A stretch of 11,985 bases of DNA from an uncultured Eubacteriales bacterium (GTDB lineage: Bacteria > Bacillota > Clostridia > Peptostreptococcales > Anaerovoracaceae): positions 1-11,985 of the forward strand of contig URWB01000073.1 of assembly GCA_900551415.1 (NCBI GenBank). Reading direction: 5' to 3'. The notes beneath the pieces are model-generated. The model saw nothing but the letters and a program-made list of their open reading frames with translations, did no database searches and had not been told where the DNA came from. Below, in pieces: positions 7,006 to 11,985 of this stretch; the stretch's first letter is position 1, and each line of letters begins with the position of its first letter. A program made the translations under genes and the position numbers.

Positions 7006-7035
7006 AAAAATCCCATAGAACTTATGGGATTTTTT
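7006..7035 (+). terminator. Rho-independent terminator after the aminotransferase gene
   Basis: TCCCATA (7011-7017), loop GAACT, TATGGGA (7023-7029), then six T (7030-7035). The stem is extended by A/T pairs on the flanks, so the hairpin may work in both directions. Confidence 0.88.
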
Positions 7036-7095
7036 GCTTCCAGAACGCGAAATCTTAAGATTTCTTGCGAAAATCTGACAATTCACGCTAAAATA

Positions 7096-7124
7096 TTGCA
7101 AAAACTTTGACAAACAAGTATAAT
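7096..7124 (+). promoter_or_regulatory. Promoter of the phospholipid operon
   Basis: TTGCAA (7096-7101), 17-bp spacer, TATAAT (7119-7124). The first gene has AAAAGGGG (7141-7148) 6 nt before its ATG at 7155. Confidence 0.7.
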
Positions 7125-7154
7125 AAAAGATACGCGAAACAAAAGGGGAATCGT

Positions 7155-7895
7155 ATGGACAAAGCAAACAAAAGGGAAAACACAATTTCGGATCAGAAGC
7201 GACAGGGAATCGCAAGGATCATACCGCCTTACGCGGTCATTCCTTTGCTTTCCTGTCTGGCATGGAACTGCATCGTTTATTGGGGCACACAGCTTCTATG
7301 CGCGAACCGACCACATTATGATTTCAGTACGCCCTTTGATCTGGCGCTGCCGTTCCAATCCTGGTGGATTTTGATTTATGTATCCAGCTTTGTGTTCTGG
7401 CCTCTGTGCTATGTGATGACCGCAAAATATAACAGCAAGGAATTTTTGTTTCGTTTCGTAACGGCAGATTTGCTGTCAAGAACCATCTGCGGAGTCTTTT
7501 TTATCGTGCTGCCGACCACCAACGCGCGGCCGCAGTTTGAAATCGATGGCTTCTGTGACGCCTTGCTTGCATTGATTTACCATGTGGATATGCCGTATGA
7601 TCTTTTCCCGTCTATTCACTGTCTGGTGAGCCTGATGTGCTGGCTGGGAATTTACCGATGCCATGAGGTGAAGTTTGAGGTCAAGGCAGCGGTGCTTGCT
7701 TACGCGCTGCTGATTTGTGCCTCCACACAGTTTACAAAGCAGCATTATATTGTGGACGTGGCAGGCGGACTGTTGACGGCGCTGCTCGCGTTCGCTTTGG
7801 GCATGCGCACGAACTGGTACCGCCCTGTGCAGCGCATGTTTGAGCGTGTCAATCAGAGGGTATGGCGCGATATGGGGGAAACGCATGAAAGATAA
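7155..7895 (+). CDS. PAP2 superfamily membrane enzyme (IPC-synthase-like HHD type)
   Basis: The ATG at 7155 is used because AAAAGGGG lies 6 nt upstream; an in-frame ATG at 7107 lies within the promoter. The product is 246 residues with about six hydrophobic segments. The catalytic motifs of the PAP2 superfamily are FPSIHC (His155) and the later STQFTKQHYIVDV (His197, Asp201). The first classical phosphatase motif (KX6RP) is not evident. The spacing S-x5-KQH-x3-D is like the inositol phosphorylceramide synthase/Aur1 branch, where a His-His-Asp triad moves a phospho-head group between lipids, rather than a plain phosphatidate phosphatase. The active site should face outside. It is the first gene of an operon with a flippase-like protein, PssA and Psd, so its substrate is probably a phospholipid or a lipid phosphate. 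Phosphatase versus transferase cannot be settled from the sequence. Confidence 0.85.
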   Translation: MDKANKRENTISDQKRQGIARIIPPYAVIPLLSCLAWNCIVYWGTQLLCANRPHYDFSTPFDLALPFQSWWILIYVSSFVFWPLCYVMTAKYNSKEFLFRFVTADLLSRTICGVFFIVLPTTNARPQFEIDGFCDALLALIYHVDMPYDLFPSIHCLVSLMCWLGIYRCHEVKFEVKAAVLAYALLICASTQFTKQHYIVDVAGGLLTALLAFALGMRTNWYRPVQRMFERVNQRVWRDMGETHER

Positions 7896-8931
7896 GAAAA
7901 AAATCATTTTTAACGCTGTTTTTCTGATTCTGTGCTTTAGTCTGACTTTGTTTTATGTATTCAAAGGTGAGGATTTTAAGGCAGTGCTCAGATTTATCAG
8001 ACGCGCGGGCAGCGCTGTTTGGCTGATCGGCCTCCTGCTTGTGACGGCGTTCATCCTGTGTGAATCGCTCATCATCTACTATCTGATGAAAAATCTGAAG
8101 CAGAAGCCGAAGCTGATGCATTGCTGCCTGTATTCTTTTGTGGGGTTTTTCTTCAGCCTCGTTACGCCGACGGCGTCCGGAGGACAGCCGATGCAGCTTG
8201 TCTTTATGGGCAGGGATAAGCTCCCCGTTCACATTTCGTCTATGATCTTGCTGTTGATTACAATTGCCTACAAGACCGTTTTGGTGATGATCGGCGCGCT
8301 GCTGCTGCTTCTCAGGCCGCGGCGGCTGATGCATCTTTTGAGACCGGCGCTGTTCTGGGTGAAGCTGGGGATGCTGCTGAATGTGCTCTGTGTGAGCTTC
8401 ATGGCCGCGCTGGTATTCTGTCCTCTCTTTACCAAAAAACTGGTGTTGCAGCTGATGGAACGGTTCTCACCGCTTTTTCCGCGCGAAAGATGGAACGCGA
8501 TGAAGGGAAAGGCCGCAGCCTATATGGATGAATACCGGGAAGCCTCCGCGTATATTAAAAAGAACAGACGAATCACCGTGCATGTTTTTTTGATCACCTT
8601 CGCGCAGCGCTGTCTGCTGTTCGCGGTTACCTATCTGGTCTTTGTCAGCTTTGGTGTCCGCGGCATCGGCATGGCGGAAACGATCACCTTGCAGGGCACG
8701 ATCTCCCTGGCCGCGGATATGCTGCCGCTGCCGGGTGGTATGGGAATCAGCGAGCATTTGTTTGAAAGAATCTTTACGCCCGTATGCGGCGTGAAACTCA
8801 TCACGCCAATCATGGTCGTGTCCAGAGGTCTGAGCTTTTATGCCCAGCTTCTCATCAGCGCGGTGTTTACGGCAATCGCATATTTGGTGATATTCGGAAA
8901 GGAAAACCATAAACATGATAGGATTTTATAA
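7885..8931 (+). CDS. LPG-synthase-TM / YbhN family (UPF0104) flippase-like membrane protein
   Basis: The ATG at 7885 (MKDKKKIIFN) lies within the last 11 bp of the preceding gene and has GGGGG (7874-7878) 6 nt upstream. The product is 348 residues and highly hydrophobic, with about eight or nine predicted helices. Family features are the early FSLVTPTASGGQPMQLVFM segment and the late LPLPGGMGISEHLF segment, both typical of the lysylphosphatidylglycerol synthetase transmembrane region family (YbhN/AglD/MprF N-terminal half). No cytoplasmic aminoacyl-transferase domain follows, so it is not MprF itself. Such stand-alone proteins are thought to move or aid translocation of lipids. Tight overlap on both sides (11 bp and 17 bp) implies translational coupling with the lipid enzymes and suggests phosphatidylethanolamine or a derivative as cargo, which is inference. 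Confidence 0.85.
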   Translation: MKDKKKIIFNAVFLILCFSLTLFYVFKGEDFKAVLRFIRRAGSAVWLIGLLLVTAFILCESLIIYYLMKNLKQKPKLMHCCLYSFVGFFFSLVTPTASGGQPMQLVFMGRDKLPVHISSMILLLITIAYKTVLVMIGALLLLLRPRRLMHLLRPALFWVKLGMLLNVLCVSFMAALVFCPLFTKKLVLQLMERFSPLFPRERWNAMKGKAAAYMDEYREASAYIKKNRRITVHVFLITFAQRCLLFAVTYLVFVSFGVRGIGMAETITLQGTISLAADMLPLPGGMGISEHLFERIFTPVCGVKLITPIMVVSRGLSFYAQLLISAVFTAIAYLVIFGKENHKHDRIL

Positions 8932-9574
8932 CTATACGGTAATTTTGACTTATATGAGTCTGGTGTCTTCCATCATCGGCATGACGCTGGCGCACGCGGG
9001 AAAATTCGGGGCAGCGGTCTTCTGTCTGGCACTTTCGGGCTTCTTTGACATGTTCGATGGTAAGGTTGCCCGCAGGAAAACAGACCGTACAGACGATGAA
9101 AAGCTGTTCGGCATTCAGCTTGACTCTCTCTGCGATGTGGTCGCGTTCGGCGCGTTTCCGGCATTCTTGTGCTACTGTATGGGCGTGACGGGCAGAATCG
9201 GATTTTTAGCCATCGCGTTTTACAGCGTCAGCGGTGTCATTCGTCTGGCATATTTCAACGTGTTGGAGACAAATCATTTTTTCTCTGAAGAGGAAGAATA
9301 CGAAAAAGTATATTATGGTCTGCCGATCACTTCCATCGCGATCATTTTGCCGATCTTGTTCGTCATCCACATGATTGTGGGGGCACAGATCTTCAGTCTT
9401 GTTCTGACAATCATGCTGTTTACGGTCGGCATGCTGTTCATCGCGAATTTCAAGCTTCGTAAGCCGAGCAACAAGGTGCTGCTTTTGATTTGCCTTCTGG
9501 TGGCAGCAGCGCTGATTTTTTCCTTTGTGCAGGGCGGGGGCATGCAGTGGCACGCGGTCCTGTTTACGACCTAG
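8915..9574 (+). CDS. pssA: CDP-diacylglycerol--serine O-phosphatidyltransferase (PssA)
   Basis: PssA condenses CDP-diacylglycerol with serine to phosphatidylserine in the membrane. The ATG at 8915 overlaps the previous gene by 17 bp, with a weak GGAAAGG upstream. The product is 219 residues with several transmembrane helices. The CDP-alcohol phosphotransferase signature is complete: D45-x2-D48-G49-x2-A52-R53 ... G66-x3-D70-x3-D74. The gap between AR and G is 12 residues, about four longer than the commonest spacing, through the insert KTDRTDDEKLF. The next gene is phosphatidylserine decarboxylase, which strongly supports the serine specificity over glycerol-phosphate or inositol-phosphate enzymes of the same fold. 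Confidence 0.92.
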   Translation: MIGFYNYTVILTYMSLVSSIIGMTLAHAGKFGAAVFCLALSGFFDMFDGKVARRKTDRTDDEKLFGIQLDSLCDVVAFGAFPAFLCYCMGVTGRIGFLAIAFYSVSGVIRLAYFNVLETNHFFSEEEEYEKVYYGLPITSIAIILPILFVIHMIVGAQIFSLVLTIMLFTVGMLFIANFKLRKPSNKVLLLICLLVAAALIFSFVQGGGMQWHAVLFTT

Positions 9575-9590
9575 CGAGGGTGGCTTGCCT

Positions 9591-10481
9591 ATGGATTGCA
9601 GAGATCGAGCAGGCCGCCGCGTCGAGGGCGGAGAAGGGCAGGATCGTTTCCTGCGCGGGCTGTACGGAACTCGCGGCGGCAGAGTTTGTGTTAAGCTTCT
9701 GATTCAGCCCTGGGTTTCCAAACTCGGCGGACGGGTCTTAAACAGCAGACTTTCGCGCGTGGGGATTCCACGTTTCATTGAAAAAAACAAGATTGACATG
9801 AGCCAGTATGAGGAAAGAAGCTTCCGTTCATACAATGACTTTTTTATGCGCAGGATCAAGCCGGAGATGCGGCCGGTGAGCATGGAAGCGACGCGTTTGA
9901 TTTCGCCATGTGACAGCAGACTGACAGTGCATGAAATCACCGAAAGTTCGTGTTTTGCTATCAAAGGAACTATGTATACCATGGAAAGCCTTTTGCGAGA
10001 TAAGGCGCTCGCGCGTGTCTATGACGGCGGCACGCTGCTGCTCTTTCGCTTGACGGTGGACGATTATCACCGCTATTGCTATGTGGACAGCGGCCAAAAA
10101 TCCAAAAATCACTGGCTGCCCGGTGTTTATCATACGGTCAATCCGGCGGCAGCGGAGGTTTATCCGATTTATAAGGAAAATACGCGCTGCTACAGCTTCA
10201 TTGATTCAGAGAATTTTGGGAGAATCCTGCAGATGGAGGTCGGCGCGCTGATGGTCGGCAAAATCATCAATTATGAGGAAGCCGCGCAGGTCACGCGCGG
10301 CGATGAGAAAGGACGCTTTGAATTCGGCGGCTCTACAATTGTGGTCGCGCTGCCAAAGGGGAGCTGCGTGATCGACGCGGATATCTTGGAAAACAGCCAT
10401 GCCGGTATGGAAACGAAGGTGAAATACGGCGAGACCATCGGGCAAAAAAAAGCCTGTCGCGTGGATCATACACCTGCGTGA
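9591..10481 (+). CDS. psd: Phosphatidylserine decarboxylase (pyruvoyl-dependent)
   Basis: This enzyme decarboxylates phosphatidylserine to phosphatidylethanolamine. The ATG at 9591 is chosen over the open frame starting at 9525: it leaves a 16-nt gap after pssA, GAGGG (9576-9580) precedes it, and the N-terminus then reads like other clostridial Psd proteins, including the LYGTxxGR element. The product is 296 residues. The self-cleavage site is FGGST, where Ser248 would become the pyruvoyl group of the small alpha subunit; GGST is the clostridial counterpart of the LGST motif. Asp108 (SPCDSRL) and His160 (VDDYHRY) are good candidates for the processing triad. It is the last gene of the operon and is followed by a strong hairpin terminator. 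Confidence 0.95.
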   Translation: MDCRDRAGRRVEGGEGQDRFLRGLYGTRGGRVCVKLLIQPWVSKLGGRVLNSRLSRVGIPRFIEKNKIDMSQYEERSFRSYNDFFMRRIKPEMRPVSMEATRLISPCDSRLTVHEITESSCFAIKGTMYTMESLLRDKALARVYDGGTLLLFRLTVDDYHRYCYVDSGQKSKNHWLPGVYHTVNPAAAEVYPIYKENTRCYSFIDSENFGRILQMEVGALMVGKIINYEEAAQVTRGDEKGRFEFGGSTIVVALPKGSCVIDADILENSHAGMETKVKYGETIGQKKACRVDHTPA

Positions 10482-10511
10482 AGCGATAAAACGGAACTTG
10501 AAATTTAACAG

Positions 10512-10541
10512 CCGCCGCGCCTTGCGCGGCGGTCTTGCTTT
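10512..10541 (+). terminator. Rho-independent terminator of the phospholipid operon
   Basis: CCGCCGCGC (10512-10520), loop CTT, GCGCGGCGG (10524-10532), then a T-rich tail TCTTGCTTT. The stem is nine perfect GC-rich pairs; the T tract is interrupted. Confidence 0.82.
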
Positions 10542-10589
10542 GCATGGAATGGGAGAACTATCACCGGAAACGTGTCTGACAAAAAATCT

Positions 10590-10617
10590 AAAAAGTTTTT
10601 AAAAGATGAAACTTTTT
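10590..10617. repeat. 9-bp inverted repeat overlapping the sigma-factor promoter
   Basis: AAAAAGTTT (10590-10598) and AAACTTTTT (10609-10617) are perfect inverted copies separated by 10 bp. The right arm overlaps the proposed ECF-type -35. It could be an operator or a weak AT-rich hairpin. Confidence 0.6.
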
Positions 10618-10635
10618 GACGGGCTGTGGGATATA
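10607..10635 (+). promoter_or_regulatory. Candidate ECF-type autoregulatory promoter
   Basis: TGAAAC (10607-10612), 17-bp spacer, GATATA (10630-10635). TGAAAC is the familiar -35 of several Firmicutes ECF sigma factors (SigW/SigX type). The -10 departs from their CGTA core. No good housekeeping promoter is seen in this gap. Confidence 0.4.
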
Positions 10636-10673
10636 TGAAGTGAAATGCATTTCGAAGGGGAGGTACGCGAGTC

Positions 10674-11189
10674 TTGAAAGGCGTGGTATTCGAGGCGGTT
10701 GCGGAGCGATATGCGGATCGCATTTACGCAATCGCGCTGAACTATTTCAAAAATCCATACGACGCAGATGACATCGTGCAGGAGGTATTGCTCAAGCTCT
10801 ACCGAAGTGATGCCAAATTTGAGAGCGAGGCGCATCTCAAGCACTGGCTGCTGCGCGTGGCTGTCAACCAATGCAAGAAGATCTCGCTTTCGGCGTGGCG
10901 GCGGCGGAATATCTCGCTGGAGGGTTATCTTGCGGGTCTGCAGACGGAGCCGGGCGCGGAGTACGCGAATGACGCGGCACAGGCAGCGGAGGAGGCAGAG
11001 CGCCGCAATGAGATCCTGCGGGCGATCTTGAAGCTGCCGAAAAAATATCGTCTCATTATACACCTCTATTATTATGAGGATTATGACACGAAGGAGATCG
11101 CGGGGATTTTGAGGATGAACGAGGCGACGGTGCGGACCAGACTGGCGCGCGGTCGCAAAATTTTGAAGGAGGTCTTTTCGGATGTATGA
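10674..11189 (+). CDS. ECF-type RNA polymerase sigma factor (sigma-70 family)
   Basis: TTG start at 10674 with AGGGGAGG (10656-10663) 10 nt upstream; no in-frame ATG is available, and a GTG at 10683 is the alternative. The product is 171 residues, the usual size for a group 4 (extracytoplasmic function) sigma factor. Sigma region 2 covers about 6-76 (YFKNPYDADDIVQEVLLKLYR is the region 2.2-like core), an Ala/Glu-rich linker covers about 85-112, and region 4 covers about 113-165, with the helix-turn-helix YDTKEIAGILRMNEATVRTRLARGRKIL. Regions 1 and 3 are absent. The downstream gene overlaps by 8 bp and encodes a single-pass membrane protein, the standard sigma/anti-sigma layout. The signal sensed is unknown. 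Confidence 0.93.
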   Translation: MKGVVFEAVAERYADRIYAIALNYFKNPYDADDIVQEVLLKLYRSDAKFESEAHLKHWLLRVAVNQCKKISLSAWRRRNISLEGYLAGLQTEPGAEYANDAAQAAEEAERRNEILRAILKLPKKYRLIIHLYYYEDYDTKEIAGILRMNEATVRTRLARGRKILKEVFSDV

Positions 11190-11655
11190 CACAGAGCAAA
11201 ACGAACAAAACAGACGCAGAGAACAAAGTCTGTACCGCGCGGCGTTTGCGGGGGTGCATGCCTCCGAAAGCTTGAAAAGGGAGGATTTTTATATGAAACA
11301 TAATAAACCGGCAAGGGTGCGGGTCGGACGTCTGGCGTTCACCTGCATGCTGCTTGCAGCACTTTTGTGCATGATGTCGATGATGGCCTACGCGGCGACT
11401 GACGGAGAAACGGCGAACCCTGTGACTGCGGTCAGGATCTATATCGACGGGCAGGAGGCGACCGGGCAGCTCACGAAGCAGGCGGATGGTTCTTATCAGC
11501 TGCAATATGGTGAGGAAGCGGACGGCGCGCAGGTGGAGATCGAATTGGCGCCGGAGGAGGCGTGGCCGGAGGACTGCACAGAGGGTGGCTTGGAGTTCCG
11601 GATCGAGACGGAAACGGAGGGAGAATTGCAAGACGAGGGCGTAGACAGAGCTTAG
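11182..11655 (+). CDS. Single-pass membrane protein, probable anti-sigma factor
   Basis: The ATG at 11182 overlaps the end of the sigma-factor gene by 8 bp and has GAAGGAGG (11165-11172) 9 nt upstream, implying translational coupling. The product is 157 residues: a short cytosolic part (1-50) with AAFAGVHASESLKRE, a pattern seen at the N-terminus of small clostridial sigma-regulating proteins; one transmembrane helix (about 51-71, Met/Ala/Leu-rich); and an acidic outer domain (72-157) with the beta-rich VTAVRIYIDGQEATGQL and an extreme Glu/Asp content. No zinc-binding HxxxCxxC anti-sigma motif is present. The role is inferred from position and topology; no sequence family is recognised with certainty. 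Confidence 0.7.
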   Translation: MYDTEQNEQNRRREQSLYRAAFAGVHASESLKREDFYMKHNKPARVRVGRLAFTCMLLAALLCMMSMMAYAATDGETANPVTAVRIYIDGQEATGQLTKQADGSYQLQYGEEADGAQVEIELAPEEAWPEDCTEGGLEFRIETETEGELQDEGVDRA

Positions 11656-11670
11656 AACTTATGATATAAT
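11642..11670 (+). promoter_or_regulatory. Strong promoter with extended -10 at the end of the anti-sigma gene
   Basis: TAGACA (11642-11647, five of six matches to TTGACA), 17-bp spacer, TATAAT (11665-11670), with TG at 11662-11663 giving an extended -10. It overlaps the last codons of the previous gene. Transcription would begin near 11677 and read the 29-residue ORF. Confidence 0.75.
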
Positions 11671-11704
11671 TACTAAAAAGAGAAGAAAGAGGGAGGACTG
11701 CGAA

Positions 11705-11794
11705 ATGAAAAAGAGTATGTCACTTGCGCTAATATTTATTTCTGGATTTTTGCTGTATTTCATTCTTTCGAGCTTATATCACTATCTTGCATAG
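11705..11794 (+). CDS. 29-residue single-TM microprotein, unknown function
   Basis: ATG at 11705, TAG at 11792-11794. AGGGAGG (11690-11696) lies 8 nt upstream and a strong promoter lies about 40 nt upstream. The peptide begins MKKSMSLALIF and ends LSSLYHYLA: a dibasic N-terminus, one hydrophobic span (about residues 6-25) and a short Tyr/His-containing end. That is the shape of a bacterial membrane microprotein such as the small subunits of transporters and oxidases, or stress sensors, but no named family is recognised. The promoter, RBS and downstream terminator together make translation likely. Function is unknown; neighbouring sigma/anti-sigma genes suggest an envelope role only by position. 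Confidence 0.65.
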   Translation: MKKSMSLALIFISGFLLYFILSSLYHYLA

Positions 11795-11798
11795 GTTC

Positions 11799-11865
11799 TG
11801 CGCCGGATATCGGGACGAAACAAAGCACATGGTTTTGACCCTGTGCCGGACGTTGGTGTGGCGCA
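11799..11865 (+). ncRNA. Foldable 3' region of the microprotein transcript, candidate structured RNA
   Basis: TGCGCC (11799-11804) can pair with GGCGCA (11860-11865), enclosing a hairpin at 11825-11846 (GCACA/TGTGC, one mismatch, GGT/ACC, loop TTTG) and two similar CCGGAtat / CCGGAcgt blocks. It is non-coding, follows the microprotein stop and ends in the terminator. No known RNA family is recognised, and folding energy was not computed. Confidence 0.35.
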
Positions 11866-11882
11866 AATCAAAATGATTTTTC

Positions 11883-11907
11883 AGAGGACTTCGGTCCTCT
11901 TTTTTTT
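11883..11907 (+). terminator. Strong rho-independent terminator
   Basis: AGAGGAC (11883-11889), stable UUCG tetraloop (11890-11893), GTCCTCT (11894-11900), then seven further T (11901-11907). It would end a transcript of about 230 nt begun near 11677. Confidence 0.93.
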
Positions 11908-11909
11908 GA

Positions 11910-11948
11910 TTATTCCGGAAATATCGCATAGCGATATTTCCGGAATAA
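11910..11948. repeat. Perfect palindrome, 18-bp arms
   Basis: TTATTCCGGAAATATCGC (11910-11927), centre ATA, then its exact reverse complement (11931-11948). It begins 2 bp after the terminator T tract. There is no T tract on either side in the orientation needed for a terminator, so it is probably a REP-like or mobile-element repeat, or a protein-binding site. Confidence 0.85.
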
Positions 11949-11985
11949 CGACAAAAGCACCTTGCGAAGCGGCGCTCATGGGTGA

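Noticed and set aside
5997..7016. Long minus-strand open frame (339 codons) opposite the aminotransferase gene
   Set aside because: It is the shadow of a fully motif-supported gene. Its translation is Arg/His-rich without any domain, and it runs through the terminator hairpin.
7107..7112. TTGACA as the -35 of the phospholipid operon
   Set aside because: It is only 6 bp from TATAAT at 7119, and no -10 lies 16-18 bp downstream. TTGCAA at 7096 has the correct 17-bp spacing.
11881..11979. Minus-strand frame (32 codons) entering from the right edge
   Set aside because: It is made up of the reverse strand of the palindrome and the terminator. No RBS or family is recognised; it could be the end of an unseen gene but cannot be supported.

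Overview
The window looks like chromosomal DNA of a Gram-positive anaerobe of the Clostridia (Bacillota). The signs are strong AGGAGG-type ribosome binding sites, TTG starts, a small ECF-family vitamin transporter subunit, a clostridial-type phosphatidylserine synthase/decarboxylase pair, and an FtsH standing as its own transcription unit. Genus cannot be fixed from sequence alone. No rRNA, tRNA, CRISPR array, phage module or complete insertion sequence is visible.

Layout. (1) 1-210 is the C-terminal tail of a gene entering from the left, of the Rpn / PD-(D/E)XK nuclease 'transposase' type, with short in-frame tandem repeats. (2) 308-1750 encodes a secreted protein with a charged repeat linker, MBG/Big2-like Ig folds and a fibronectin type III domain. 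It converges on, and overlaps by 63 bp, a minus-strand CapA-type metallophosphatase-fold gene (1688-2872, TTG start). (3) A divergent intergenic region (2873-3249) carries promoters for the CapA gene and for ftsH; ftsH has a leader of about 180 nt with several potential hairpins. (4) 3250-5088 is ftsH. (5) A promoter region rich in AT direct and inverted repeats precedes a two-gene unit (5287-6977): an ECF transporter S component and a class V PLP aminotransferase whose motifs resemble pyridoxamine-pyruvate aminotransferase. A strong terminator closes the unit. This is a plausible vitamin B6 salvage pair. (6) 7155-10481 is a tightly packed four-gene phospholipid operon: PAP2-type membrane enzyme, YbhN/LPG-synthase-TM flippase-like protein, PssA and Psd, with its own promoter and terminator. 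(7) 10674-11655 is an ECF sigma factor overlapping a single-pass membrane protein that is probably its anti-sigma partner. (8) The right end holds a short transcription unit: a strong extended -10 promoter inside the end of the previous gene, a 29-residue membrane microprotein with an excellent RBS, a foldable 3' region and a strong terminator. A perfect 18-bp-arm palindrome follows immediately.

How they fit together. Most of the window concerns the cell envelope: membrane protein quality control (FtsH), phosphatidylethanolamine synthesis with possible lipid translocation and head-group chemistry (PAP2, flippase-like, PssA, Psd), an envelope-type sigma/anti-sigma switch, and secreted proteins. 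The S component/aminotransferase unit is metabolic. The least explained pieces are that unit with its operator-like repeats, the microprotein/RNA unit at the right end, the palindrome beside it, and the terminator-like hairpin placed directly before the RBS of the secreted protein gene.
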